A DNA stretch of 24,478 nucleotides from Christensenellaceae bacterium (GTDB lineage Bacteria > Bacillota > Clostridia > Christensenellales > SZUA-584): positions 1-24,478 of the forward strand of contig JAAXZP010000308.1 in the NCBI GenBank assembly GCA_012719815.1, in the 5' to 3' direction. The notes under the pieces were generated by a model, which was given only the letters and a program-made list of their open reading frames with translations, was not told the DNA's origin and did no database searches. The position numbers and the translations under genes were made by a program. Each line of letters opens with the position of its first letter. Position 1 is the first letter of the stretch. Below, piece by piece: positions 7,749-15,997 of the stretch.

Positions 7749-8010
7749 AACAACACCGCCTTAACAGTCGAATTGAATATAGAATATAGTAATAAGTATT
7801 GTGTAAACGGCGCGTTTATGCTTGACCCGCCAAATATGGCAACCCCAGCCTGTGATTGTTTGCTTAATACGGCAAACAAAAAGCCTCGCGGCAATCCACG
7901 TCGGTTCTAGGCTACACAGAACTGCAGTCTGGCAGAAAACGCAGGTTTTTTTGGCAAACTAAAAACCGCCATGACAGCTCTCACGGCGGCTAAGCGCTAT
8001 GCAGTCTTTA
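7749..8010. other. Intergenic region between pnp and the deacetylase gene, rich in inverted repeats
   Basis: These 262 bases contain the pnp terminator (7961-7989) and a perfect 8-bp hairpin at 7856-7879 (arms TTGTTTGC and GCAAACAA). AGCCT/AGGCT arms further toward pnp precede a short minus-strand T run (TTTTTG). The final part before the deacetylase is AT-rich. GGCAAAC followed by A-rich sequence occurs twice (near 7872 and 7953). It is probably a structured leader of the deacetylase transcript. I do not recognise a known riboswitch. Confidence 0.4.
7961..7989 (-). terminator. Intrinsic terminator of pnp
   Basis: On the minus strand, CCGCCGTGA pairs with TCATGGCGG (one G-T pair) around a six-base loop and is followed at once by TTTTT. 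It lies just downstream of the pnp stop codon. Confidence 0.85.
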
Positions 8011-10194
8011 TTATCTGTGGTGGATTTTGCCCTTTTCCCTGTCTCCTTTTTTGCCTCCGGGGCCGGGCTTGTCGCCTTTCTTTTTATTGTCCTCGGGCTT
8101 TTTATTGTCCTCCGGTAAAAGGCCCTTGCGCGTCAGGTTGACGCGGCCCTGCTTGTCGATATCCGTCACGCGCACCAGTATTTCGTCGCCGACTTTCACC
8201 ACGTCTTCCACGCGGTCCACATGGCCGCTGGCCAGCTTGGAGATGTGCACCAGGCCGTCCTTGCCGGGCGCAAGCTCCACGAAGGCGCCGAAGTTCACGA
8301 TGCGCACCACCTTGCCCAGATATACGTCGCCCACCTCGATGTCCTTGACGATGGCGTCGATAGCGGCACGCGCCCTCTTGGCGGAATCTTCGTCGGGCGA
8401 CAGTATGAACACGCGGCCGTCGTCTTCCAGGTCGATTTTCACGCCGGTATCGGCGATGATCTTGTTGATGACCTTGCCGCCCGTTCCGATAACGTCGCGG
8501 ATCTTCTCCGGATCGATGGTAAACTGGTATACGCGCGGCGCGTATTTGGACAGGTTCTCGCGCGGCGCCGGCAGAACGGCGTTCATCTTATCCAGAATGA
8601 ACAGGCGGCCTTCGCGCGCCTGGGCAAGCGCCCTCGTGAGTATCTCCCTGTCGATGCCCTTTATCTTGATGTCCATCTGGATGGCCGTGATGCCCTTGGC
8701 GGTGCCCGCCACTTTAAAGTCCATGTCGCCGAAGAAGTCTTCCAGGCCCTGGATATCCGACAGTATCGCGATTTTGCCCGTTTTTTCATCCTTGATGAGG
8801 CCCATGGCTATGCCGGCCACCGCCGCTTTGATGGGTACGCCCGCATCCATCAGCGACAGCGAGGAAGCGCACACGCTCGCCTGCGAAGTGGAACCGTTGG
8901 AACCGATGCACTCAGACACCGTACGGATGGCATAGGGGAATTCCTCTTCGCTGGGCAGCACCGGAAGAAGCGCCCGCTCCGCCAAAGCGCCGTGGCCTAT
9001 CTCGCGGCGGCTCGTGGAGCGCAGCATGCGCACTTCGCCGGTGGAATACGGCGGCATGTTGTAATGGTGCATATAGCGCTTGCCTTCCACTTCCGAAATG
9101 CCGTCCAGCCGCTGCTGCTCGCTGATGGCGCCCAGCGTCGTCAGCGTCAGCGCCTGCGTCTCGCCGCGGGTGAACATCGCGCTGCCGTGCGTGCGGGCAA
9201 ACAGGCCCACTTCCACCGAAATCGGGCGGATTTCGTTCATCGCGCGACCGTCCGGGCGAATGCCATGGTTGAGGATTTTATCGCGCACGATTTCCTTGCG
9301 CATCTCGTACAGCACACTCTGTATGTCGGCGGCGCTGTCCGGATACTCTTCCGCAAAGTGAGCCAGCACGTCGTTGGTGACTTCTTCCGTCCGCGCTTCG
9401 CGTTCCTTGCGGTCTGTGGTGTCGAGGCTGTAGATTATCTTGTCCATCGCGTATTCGCGCACCTTGGCCTCCAGCTCCTCGTCCACGCGGTAGAGCTCAA
9501 CCTCCATCTTGGGCTTGCCCACCTCGGCCACGATGCTCTCGATAAAAGCGATCTGCTTCTTAATCTCCTCGTGGGCAAACAGGATGGCGTCCAGCATCTG
9601 TTCTTCGGAGATCTCATTAGCGCCAGCTTCCACCATCATCACGGCGTCCTTGGTGCCGGAAACGGTGAGGTCCAGCAAGCTCTTTTCGCGCTGGGCCAGG
9701 TCGGGATTGAGCACAAATTCGCCGTCCACCAGGCCGACCGCCACGGAACCGGTGGGCCCCGCAAACGGGATGTCCGATATGGACAATGCCACCGAAGAGC
9801 CAATCATGCCGTACACCGCAGGCGGTATGTCCTGCTCCACCGACAGCACGGTGCATATCACCTGCACATCGTTGTAGAACCCCTTGGGGAACAGCGGCCG
9901 TATAGGTCTGTCAATCAGACGCGCAGTCAGGACCGCTTTTTCAGAAGGCCGTCCCTCGCGCTTGATAAATCCGCCGGGTATCTTGCCTACCGAATACATC
10001 TTTTCTTCAAACTCTACGCTCAGCGGGAAAAAGTCGATACCCGCCCGCGGCGTCTTGGAAGCCGTTGCCGTCACCAGCACAGCCGTGTCGCCGCACCGCA
10101 CCAGGCATGTCCCATTCGCCTGCTGTGCATACTTGCCGGTTTCGATTATCAGCGTCCTGCCGGCAAACTCTGTTGAAAATACTCTGTGTTCCAT
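8011..10194 (-). CDS. pnp: Polynucleotide phosphorylase (PNPase)
   Basis: A phosphorolytic 3'-5' exoribonuclease that degrades mRNA, acting as a trimer in the cytoplasm. It has two RNase PH domains joined by a helical linker. The second carries [11 protein letters not shown] and the metal-binding [21 protein letters not shown] domain follows with the GTGG loop (about 565-620), then an S1 domain ([21 protein letters not shown], about 627-695). The last ~30 residues are a Lys/Gly/Pro-rich basic tail of low complexity. Total length 727 is typical. AAGGAG lies 12 bases before the ATG, a slightly long spacer. It follows rpsO, the conserved rpsO-pnp order, separated by a hairpin-rich 183-base gap. 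Confidence 0.97.
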   Translation of the reverse strand: MEHRVFSTEFAGRTLIIETGKYAQQANGTCLVRCGDTAVLVTATASKTPRAGIDFFPLSVEFEEKMYSVGKIPGGFIKREGRPSEKAVLTARLIDRPIRPLFPKGFYNDVQVICTVLSVEQDIPPAVYGMIGSSVALSISDIPFAGPTGSVAVGLVDGEFVLNPDLAQREKSLLDLTVSGTKDAVMMVEAGANEISEEQMLDAILFAHEEIKKQIAFIESIVAEVGKPKMEVELYRVDEELEAKVREYAMDKIIYSLDTTDRKEREARTEEVTNDVLAHFAEEYPDSAADIQSVLYEMRKEIVRDKILNHGIRPDGRAMNEIRPISVEVGLFARTHGSAMFTRGETQALTLTTLGAISEQQRLDGISEVEGKRYMHHYNMPPYSTGEVRMLRSTSRREIGHGALAERALLPVLPSEEEFPYAIRTVSECIGSNGSTSQASVCASSLSLMDAGVPIKAAVAGIAMGLIKDEKTGKIAILSDIQGLEDFFGDMDFKVAGTAKGITAIQMDIKIKGIDREILTRALAQAREGRLFILDKMNAVLPAPRENLSKYAPRVYQFTIDPEKIRDVIGTGGKVINKIIADTGVKIDLEDDGRVFILSPDEDSAKRARAAIDAIVKDIEVGDVYLGKVVRIVNFGAFVELAPGKDGLVHISKLASGHVDRVEDVVKVGDEILVRVTDIDKQGRVNLTRKGLLPEDNKKPEDNKKKGDKPGPGGKKGDREKGKIHHR

Positions 10195-10238
10195 ATTTTT
10201 TCGATACTCCTTCTTTCCTACCCTTTCCTTACCGAACC

Positions 10239-10274
10239 CTGCGCACCTGCGCAGCGCCCCATGCGTTTCGCATG
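10239..10274 (-). other. Two adjacent hairpins in the rpsO-pnp intergenic region
   Basis: CTGCGCA and TGCGCAG (10239-10254) and CATGCG and CGCATG with a TTT loop (10260-10274) are perfect inverted repeats in the pnp leader, without a T tract. In E. coli the equivalent gap holds an RNase III processing stem that autoregulates pnp. A similar processing or stability role is an inference here. Confidence 0.5.
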
Positions 10275-10334
10275 CAAAATTTCGCGTCCCCCCGTCCGGA
10301 CTAGCCGCCTAATGAGCCGTCTGGGCAGGGATGT

Positions 10335-10371
10335 CAAAAAGAACAAATAATAGAGCGGTCGCCCGCTCTAT
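10335..10371 (-). terminator. Intrinsic terminator downstream of rpsO
   Basis: On the minus strand a perfect 9-bp stem (ATAGAGCGG with CCGCTCTAT) is closed by a GCGA loop of GNRA type and followed by TATTTGTTCTTTTT. It starts 7 bases after the rpsO stop. Because pnp lies downstream without an obvious strong promoter of its own, read-through is probably partial. Confidence 0.75.
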
Positions 10372-10377
10372 CATTTG

Positions 10378-10641
10378 CTATTTTCTTAAGTTCAGGCTCT
10401 TGAGCAGTTCCCTGTATCTGTCAATGTCTTTCTTCTTCAGATAGTCGAGCAAACCTCTTCTCTGACCGACCATTTTCAGTAGCCCGCGCCGTGAATGATG
10501 ATCCTTGGGATGAAGCTTCAAATGATCGTTCAGGTGATTGATCCGCTCAGACAACAGGGCGATCTGAACCTCCGGCGAACCCGTGTCGCCTGGTCTCCGG
10601 GCATACTTCGCGATAATGCCCGATTTGGTTTCCTTATCCAT
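10378..10641 (-). CDS. rpsO: 30S ribosomal protein S15
   Basis: A primary 16S rRNA-binding protein of the small-subunit platform. The 87-residue length and the motifs [32 protein letters not shown] and the C-terminal [21 protein letters not shown] are diagnostic. AGGAGGG precedes the ATG with a 12-base spacer. The transcript should begin about 90 bases upstream from the promoter at 10741-10769. The leader can form a GCGAAC/GTTTGC stem, which could be an S15 autoregulatory site, but this was not established. Confidence 0.98.
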   Translation of the reverse strand: MDKETKSGIIAKYARRPGDTGSPEVQIALLSERINHLNDHLKLHPKDHHSRRGLLKMVGQRRGLLDYLKKKDIDRYRELLKSLNLRK

Positions 10642-10740
10642 TTTTCAAATATTCCCTCCTGCTCTTTGGCAACCCCGCAAACAATGTAATGCGTCGGGTG
10701 TTCGCAAAACAGTGTAAGCGGTTATTTAAAATCAGGAATC

Positions 10741-10769
10741 ATCATATCACAGGCGGCCCCATTTGTAAA
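10741..10769 (-). promoter_or_regulatory. Sigma-A type promoter of rpsO
   Basis: Minus-strand TTTACA and TATGAT are separated by exactly 17 bases, about 100 bases upstream of the rpsO start codon. Both hexamers match the consensus at five of six positions. Confidence 0.82.
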
Positions 10770-10920
10770 CATTAGGTTGAAAAAATCGTCTTTGATTTGT
10801 ATTTATCCCACGTTCGGGCAGGGTTTATGCATGAATGCAAACCCGGCCATAAAATTACATATATTTCTAATTTTCTTGCATCAAAATTTTCGCTGTTTAT
10901 ATGCAAATAATTTTCATATG

Positions 10921-10929
10921 TGCTATAAT
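10921..10929 (+). promoter_or_regulatory. Extended -10 promoter of the rnf operon
   Basis: TGCTATAAT is a perfect -10 hexamer with the TGn extension, 72 bases before the rnfC start codon and in AT-rich DNA. No good -35 hexamer is found at 16-18 bases, which fits an extended -10 promoter or an activator-dependent one. Confidence 0.7.
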
Positions 10930-11000
10930 AGCTTTTTGGGAGTAACAACCCAGGCATTATTCAGCCTCATATAATTTATCATGACATAAAAGGAGACTGT

Positions 11001-12335
11001 ATGGCAAGATTCAGTTTCAGAGGCGGCGTGCATCCGCTTCAGCGCATCCACCACGGCAAGCGCTTCACCGAAGGCCGCGCCATCGAGAAGTGCAGTGCGC
11101 CGGACGAAGTGATTATCCCGCTTTCCCAGCACATCGGCGCGCCGTCCAGGCCCATTGTGGCTGTGGGCGATGTCGTGGATATGGGTCAGCGCATCGCCGA
11201 CGAGAGCGGATACGTGAGCGTACCGTGCTTTGCCAGCGTATCCGGCAAGGTAAAGGCCATCGAGAAGCGCCCGCACATATCCGGGCAGCCCAGCATGGCC
11301 ATCGTGATCGAGAACGACCACGAAGACAGGCTGTACCCCGGCATCAAAAGCCCGGGCCGTCTGGAGGACTTAACGCCTGCCCAGATCGTGGCCGCCATCA
11401 AGAACGCAGGCATCGTGGGCAAGGGCGGCGCGGCGTTTCCGACGCACGTCAAGCTGTCGCCGCCGGCCGAAAAGAAGATTGATACGGTGATCGTCAACGG
11501 CGCGGAGTGCGAGCCGTACCTCACGGCGGACCACCGCATCATGCTGGAGTACCCCGGCGAAGTGGTGCGCGGCCTGAAAGCCGCCGTCAAAGCGCTGGGT
11601 GCAGGCAGCGCCTGGATCGGCATCGAGAACAACAAGCCGGACGCCATCGCCGCGATGCAAAAAGCTGCCTCCGGCAGCGATATCCGCGTGGCGCCACTAA
11701 AGGTGAAATACCCGCAGGGCGCTGAAAAGCAGCTGATCAAGGCCATCACCGGCCGCGAAGTGCCTTCGGGTGGCCTGCCGATGGACGTGGGCGTGGTAGT
11801 GATCAACGCGGGCACCGCCTATCAGATCTGCCAGGCTGTCGAAAAGGGCATGCCGCTGTTTGAGCGCGTCGTCACCGTGACGGGCAGCGTGGGCACGCCT
11901 GGCAACCTGATGGTGCGCATCGGCACGCCTATTTCCCACGTGCTCGCGCAGGCGGGCGGTTTTTCCGGGAAAATCGAGAAGGTGATCGCGGGCGGCCCGA
12001 TGATGGGCATCGCGCTCTATAACCTCGAAGCGCCGGTGATGAAGGGTACGTCGGGCATACTCGCGCTGGACGACAGGATGGTTCGGCCCGTCGAGGAATC
12101 CGCCTGCATCCGCTGCGGCAAATGCGTGATGGTCTGCCCCATCGGCCTGCAGCCGTATCTGCTGGACGCTTATTCGGACGCAGACTGTTTTGATGAAGCC
12201 GAGCAAAACGGCGTGATGGACTGCATCGAGTGCGGCTGCTGCGCGTATACCTGCCCGGCCAACCGCCATCTCGTGCAGGCCATGCGCCTGGCCAAATGCG
12301 AAATCAACAGCAAACGCAAGGCCTGCGCCCAATAA
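11001..12335 (+). CDS. rnfC: Rnf electron-transport complex subunit RnfC
   Basis: The peripheral NADH/FMN- and Fe-S-binding subunit of the ferredoxin:NAD+ oxidoreductase (Rnf), related to the 51-kDa subunit of complex I. The N-terminal region (FRGGVHP, then EVIIPLSQHIGAPSRPIV) and the Gly-rich KGGAAFPTHVKL motif (nucleotide/FMN fold) are typical. An SLBB-like region follows, and the C-terminus has two 4Fe-4S motifs: Cys369, 372, 375, 379 and Cys408, 411, 414, 418. No membrane segment is expected. The 444-residue length is the clostridial form, without the long Ala-rich tail of enterobacterial RsxC. AAAAGGAG lies seven bases before the ATG. First gene of rnfCDGEAB. Confidence 0.96.
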   Translation: MARFSFRGGVHPLQRIHHGKRFTEGRAIEKCSAPDEVIIPLSQHIGAPSRPIVAVGDVVDMGQRIADESGYVSVPCFASVSGKVKAIEKRPHISGQPSMAIVIENDHEDRLYPGIKSPGRLEDLTPAQIVAAIKNAGIVGKGGAAFPTHVKLSPPAEKKIDTVIVNGAECEPYLTADHRIMLEYPGEVVRGLKAAVKALGAGSAWIGIENNKPDAIAAMQKAASGSDIRVAPLKVKYPQGAEKQLIKAITGREVPSGGLPMDVGVVVINAGTAYQICQAVEKGMPLFERVVTVTGSVGTPGNLMVRIGTPISHVLAQAGGFSGKIEKVIAGGPMMGIALYNLEAPVMKGTSGILALDDRMVRPVEESACIRCGKCVMVCPIGLQPYLLDAYSDADCFDEAEQNGVMDCIECGCCAYTCPANRHLVQAMRLAKCEINSKRKACAQ

Positions 12336-12370
12336 GCGGCATGGTTTAGCATAATTTTTGGGAGGATCGT

Positions 12371-13324
12371 ATGGACAAATATACGCTGTCATCGTCGCCG
12401 CATGTTCGCTCGGCTGAAACCACCGGGCGCATCATGCTCGACGTGATCATCGCACTGCTGCCCGCAACGGTTCTGGGAGTCGTGTTTTTTGGCTGGAACG
12501 CGCTGTGGGTTGTGCTGGTAAGCACTGCGGCAGCGGTCGCTACGGAAGCGCTGCTGCAAAAGTTAATGAAGAAAAAGATCACGATCACGGACGGCAGTGC
12601 CGCGGTGACCGGGCTGCTGCTTGCGCTCAACCTGCCGCCGTCCGTTCCGCTCTATATTCCCATCGTCGGTTCTGTTTTTGCCATCGCCATCGTCAAACAA
12701 TGCTTTGGCGGCATCGGCAGCAACTTCCTGAACCCGGCGCTGGCTGCGCGGGCTTTCCTGATGCTCTCGTGGACCCCAGCCATGACGTCCTGGACAATGC
12801 CGGCGGACGCGGTTTCCACTGTGACGCCGCTCGCCGCAATCAAGGAGGCGGGTGCCGGCGCTCCCAGCCCGTATCTGGACATGTTCCTCGGCACCGTGGG
12901 CGGCTGCATCGGAGAAACCAGCGCATTGGCGCTGCTCATCGGCGGCATTTACCTGGTGGCTCGCCGCGTGATCGACCCGAGCATCCCGCTTATCTATATC
13001 GCCACCGTGGGCCTGTTCACCTGGGTGGCCGGCCCCGACGGCCTGTTCACCGGCGACGGGCTGTATCACATGCTGGCCGGCGGCCTGATGCTGGGCGCCA
13101 TCTACATGGCGACGGACTACACCACCTCGCCGATGACAGTTAAAGGCAGGATCATATTCGCCCTGGGCTGCGGCGTGGTGACCAGCGTGATCCGCCTGTG
13201 GGGCGGTTATCCGGAGGGCGTGTCCTACTCCATACTGCTGATGAACCTGTTCGTGCCGCTGATCGACAGGGCGATTAAGCCCCGCATGTTTGGCAGCGTC
13301 GCGCTGAAGGAGGCTGGAAAATGA
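12371..13324 (+). CDS. rnfD: Rnf complex membrane subunit RnfD
   Basis: An integral membrane subunit homologous to NqrB that carries a covalently bound FMN and takes part in ion translocation. It has multiple hydrophobic helices and the conserved GSNFLNPALAARAFL and YMATDYTTSPMT motifs. The flavinylation site is probably Thr152 in STVTPL; in many relatives this motif reads SGAT or SSAT, so the flanking residues differ somewhat. GGGAGG precedes the ATG. The stop overlaps the rnfG start (ATGA), indicating coupled translation. Length 317 is normal. Confidence 0.95.
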   Translation: MDKYTLSSSPHVRSAETTGRIMLDVIIALLPATVLGVVFFGWNALWVVLVSTAAAVATEALLQKLMKKKITITDGSAAVTGLLLALNLPPSVPLYIPIVGSVFAIAIVKQCFGGIGSNFLNPALAARAFLMLSWTPAMTSWTMPADAVSTVTPLAAIKEAGAGAPSPYLDMFLGTVGGCIGETSALALLIGGIYLVARRVIDPSIPLIYIATVGLFTWVAGPDGLFTGDGLYHMLAGGLMLGAIYMATDYTTSPMTVKGRIIFALGCGVVTSVIRLWGGYPEGVSYSILLMNLFVPLIDRAIKPRMFGSVALKEAGK

Positions 13325-13941
13325 AGAACATCATATCGATGGCGCTGAAGCTGTTTGTTATCGTCGTGGTCGCCGCCATCGCGTTGGGCGCCGTCAATTA
13401 CGTCACCGAAGGCCCCATCGCGGAACAGCGGGAAGCAGCCGCCACCGAAGCGCGGCTAACCGCCTTCCCGGAAGCCGCAAGCTTTGAGGCGGTTTACGAC
13501 CCGGGCAACGATGCGGTGAAGGATGTCACGCTGGAGTCGCTGCTGGGCACGGATGAGCTGCTCAAGGACTATGCAATCATCAAGACCGTGTACAAAGCTC
13601 TGGACGAAAGCGGCAATGAGCTCGGCATTACGGCAGGCGTGGTAACCAAAGGCTTCAACTCCGGCCTCAATATCACGATCGGCGTGGGCATTGACGGCGC
13701 GATTCACGGCGTGGTCGTGGGCGACCACTCGGAAACGGCCGGCCTGGGCGCCAAGGCCGCAGAGCCCGAATACGAAGGGCAGTACGTCGGCAAGAAGAGC
13801 CCGCTCGATGTGGTGAAATCCAGCCCCGGCGACAGCGATATCCAGGCGATCGCTGGCGCGACGATCACCTCAAGGGCCGTTACAAACGCGGTCAACACCG
13901 TCAGTGAATTCTACGCCGCTCTGACAGGAGGCGCAAAATGA
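13321..13941 (+). CDS. rnfG: Rnf complex flavoprotein subunit RnfG
   Basis: A single-pass membrane protein (helix about residues 8-27) with an extracytoplasmic FMN-binding domain, homologous to NqrC. FMN is attached by the ApbE flavin transferase to the Thr ending the GAT motif, here Thr181 in AIAGATITSRAV. GLGAKAAEPEY is the other conserved block. The usual Ser before GAT is Ala here, a common and probably tolerated change. It starts in an ATGA overlap with rnfD and ends in an ATGA overlap with rnfE. No apbE gene is present in the window. Confidence 0.95.
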   Translation: MKNIISMALKLFVIVVVAAIALGAVNYVTEGPIAEQREAAATEARLTAFPEAASFEAVYDPGNDAVKDVTLESLLGTDELLKDYAIIKTVYKALDESGNELGITAGVVTKGFNSGLNITIGVGIDGAIHGVVVGDHSETAGLGAKAAEPEYEGQYVGKKSPLDVVKSSPGDSDIQAIAGATITSRAVTNAVNTVSEFYAALTGGAK

Positions 13942-14564
13942 ACAAGAAAAAAACACGGCCACTGGCCATTTTGAAAAACGGCTTACTCGATGAAAACCCG
14001 ACGTTCCGCCTTTTGCTCGGCATGTGCCCGACGCTCGCGATCACCACGGCGGCGATCAACGGCATCGGCATGGGCCTGGCCGCTACGTTCGTGCTGGTCG
14101 GCTCCAACGTGTTCGTGTCGCTGCTGCGCAATTTCATACCGCCCAAGGTGCGCATCCCGGCGTTCGTGGTGATCATCGCGGCGTTCGTGACCATCGTACA
14201 GCTGGTGCTTAAAGCGTATGTGCCTGCGCTGGATAAAGCGCTCGGCCTGTTCATCCCGCTGATCGTGGTGAACTGCATTATCATCGCTCGTTCCGAGGCT
14301 TTTGCCTACAAGAATTCGGTGGGCGCATCGTTCCTCGACGGCATCGGCATTGGCATCGGCTTTACAATCGCGCTCGTCCTGGTAGCATCGATCCGTGAGA
14401 TACTCGGCAACGGTACCATCTTCGGCGCGTCGCTGTTCGGCGAAAACTTCGCGCCGGCGCTCGGCATGGTTATGCCCGCAGGCGGCTTTATCACGCTGGG
14501 TCTGCTGATCGGCCTGATCAATAAGGTCGTATCGGTCAGGCAGAAGAAGAAAGGAGCGCATTAA
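13938..14564 (+). CDS. rnfE: Rnf complex membrane subunit RnfE
   Basis: A six-helix integral membrane subunit of the RnfA/RnfE/NqrD/NqrE family. RnfE and RnfA form an inverted pair that holds a 2Fe-2S cluster in the membrane. Diagnostic features are the N-terminal NGLLDENPTFRLLLGMCPTLA, the central FIPLIVVNCIIIARSEAFA with the conserved NC, and ASIREILGNGTIFG. The 208-residue length is normal. Translationally coupled to rnfG by an ATGA overlap and two bases from rnfA. Confidence 0.96.
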   Translation: MNKKKTRPLAILKNGLLDENPTFRLLLGMCPTLAITTAAINGIGMGLAATFVLVGSNVFVSLLRNFIPPKVRIPAFVVIIAAFVTIVQLVLKAYVPALDKALGLFIPLIVVNCIIIARSEAFAYKNSVGASFLDGIGIGIGFTIALVLVASIREILGNGTIFGASLFGENFAPALGMVMPAGGFITLGLLIGLINKVVSVRQKKKGAH

Positions 14565-14566
14565 TC

Positions 14567-15151
14567 ATGGAAGGCTTCACAGGCATACTGCTCATACTGC
14601 TGAGCTCCATACTCGTCAACAACTTCGTACTGTCCCGCATCCTGGGCATCTGCCCGTTCCTCGGCGTGTCCAAGCGTGTAGAGACAGCGGTCGGCATGGG
14701 TTTCGCGGTTACGTTCGTGATGGCGCTCGCTTCGGTGATCTGCTGGATCGTGCAAAAGGCCATTCTGGACCCGCTGAATATCGGTTACATGCAGACCATC
14801 GCGTTCATACTGGTCATCGCGGCGCTGGTGCAGCTTGTGGAGATGGCGCTGCAGAAAATGGTGCCGTCGCTGTATCAGGCGCTGGGCATCTACCTGCCGC
14901 TTATTACCACTAACTGCGCTGTGCTGGGCGTGGCTATACTCAACATCGACGAAGGGTATAATCTCATACAGACGCTGGTCAACGGCATCGGCGGCGCGCT
15001 GGGCTTCATGCTCGCCATCGTGCTGTTTGCGGGCATCCGCGAACGCCTGGAGCTGGCCAGGATACCCGAACCGCTCAAGGACTTCCCTATCGCGCTGATA
15101 TCGGCAGGTCTTATGTCGCTGGCGTTTTTGGGATTCCAGGGCATCGTCTAA
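14567..15151 (+). CDS. rnfA: Rnf complex membrane subunit RnfA
   Basis: The partner of RnfE in the membrane, also with six predicted helices and inverted topology. The motifs NNFVLSRILGICPFLGVSK, LPLITTNCAVLGVA (Cys ligand region) and FAGIRERLELARIPEPLKD are characteristic. At 194 residues it is the expected size. It starts two bases after the rnfE stop, with AAAGGAG inside the end of rnfE serving as its ribosome site. Nothing unusual is seen. Confidence 0.96.
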   Translation: MEGFTGILLILLSSILVNNFVLSRILGICPFLGVSKRVETAVGMGFAVTFVMALASVICWIVQKAILDPLNIGYMQTIAFILVIAALVQLVEMALQKMVPSLYQALGIYLPLITTNCAVLGVAILNIDEGYNLIQTLVNGIGGALGFMLAIVLFAGIRERLELARIPEPLKDFPIALISAGLMSLAFLGFQGIV

Positions 15152-15172
15152 ACTGAAAGGAAGGATACTATT

Positions 15173-15997
15173 ATGCTGGACGCCATTTTATGGCCATTGA
15201 TCGCACTGGGCGGCATAGGTTTGGTACTGGGCCTCGGCCTTGCGATCGCTTCTAAAATATTTGAAGTAAAGGTAGACCCCAAAGTGGAGCAGGTGCGCGA
15301 GCTGCTGCCCGGCGCCAACTGCGGCGGCTGCGGATTCCCGGGCTGCGACGGCTTTGCCAAAGCGGTGGCCGCGGGCGAGCGCGAAGCGGGCGCATGCGTG
15401 GCGCTCTCGTGTGACAACCTTGCCGCTATCGGGGCGCTGCTGGGCGTGGATACAACGCCTTCCGAGCCCAAAGTCGCACGGGTGCGCTGCCACGGAGACT
15501 CGGAGAACTGCATTTCCAAATACACGTATACCGGCATTCACGACTGCCGTGCGGCGGCGATGCTGGCGGGCGGGCCGTCGGCGTGTGCATTCGGCTGCGT
15601 GGGGCTTTTAACCTGCGGCAAAGCATGCCCGTTTGGCGCTATTTATCTCAGCGACAAAGGCATCGCCGCGGTGGACGAAAGTCTGTGCACCGGCTGCGGG
15701 CGCTGCGAAGCCATCTGCCCCAAACACGTGATCACCGTGATGCCCAAGAGTCGCCGGGTGTTCGTCGCCTGCCGCACCAACGAAAAGGGCAAGGCCGCGG
15801 CCGCCATCTGCAAGGCGGGCTGCATCGCGTGCGGGCTGTGCGCCAAGAAGTGCCCTGAGGGTGCGATCACGATGAAAGATAACCTGCCGGTGATCGACTA
15901 TGAGAAATGCACGGGCTGCGGCGTGTGCGTCTCCGTGTGCCCCAAGGGTTCCATCGCGATCAACGATGAAAAGAACGTCAATATCTGCGCCGGCTAG
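15173..15997 (+). CDS. rnfB: Rnf complex ferredoxin-like subunit RnfB
   Basis: The subunit thought to accept electrons from reduced ferredoxin. A membrane anchor (about 5-27) is followed by a 4Fe-4S domain with Cys50, 53, 58 and 75 in the GANCGGCGFPGCDG block. Further ferredoxin-like cysteine sets follow: a cluster region at 138-152, CTGCGRCEAICP (172-182), CIACGLCAKKCP (217-227) and CTGCGVCVSVCP (246-256). The many clusters are typical of clostridial RnfB. The 274-residue length is normal. AAAGGAAGG precedes the ATG. The last 32 bases overlap the likely start of maf. The stop is TAG, so TAG is a normal stop in this part of the window. Confidence 0.96.
   Translation: MLDAILWPLIALGGIGLVLGLGLAIASKIFEVKVDPKVEQVRELLPGANCGGCGFPGCDGFAKAVAAGEREAGACVALSCDNLAAIGALLGVDTTPSEPKVARVRCHGDSENCISKYTYTGIHDCRAAAMLAGGPSACAFGCVGLLTCGKACPFGAIYLSDKGIAAVDESLCTGCGRCEAICPKHVITVMPKSRRVFVACRTNEKGKAAAAICKAGCIACGLCAKKCPEGAITMKDNLPVIDYEKCTGCGVCVSVCPKGSIAINDEKNVNICAG

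Larger units (their letters stand above)
10642..11000. other. Divergent rpsO/rnfC intergenic region
   Basis: This 359-base region holds no gene that I can support. It contains the rpsO leader and promoter (minus), an AT-rich stretch, a bulged hairpin at 10821-10844 (arms GGGTTT and AAACCC, inner GCAT and ATGC), and the rnf promoter and Shine-Dalgarno sequence (plus). The hairpin lies upstream of the rnf promoter and has no T tract on either strand, so an operator role is more likely than termination. Confidence 0.6.

Noticed and set aside
7830..7960. Possible c-di-GMP (GEMM-I) riboswitch because of GGCAAAC and AGCC segments
   Set aside because: The conserved ACGCAAAGCC core and the receptor hairpin are not present in the right order, and no plus-strand gene follows.
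8221..10176. Long plus-strand open frame (651 codons) opposite pnp
   Set aside because: It is entirely antisense to a clearly conserved PNPase, has a His/Arg/Gln-rich translation with no domain, and lacks a ribosome site. GC-rich codon bias leaves such shadow frames open.
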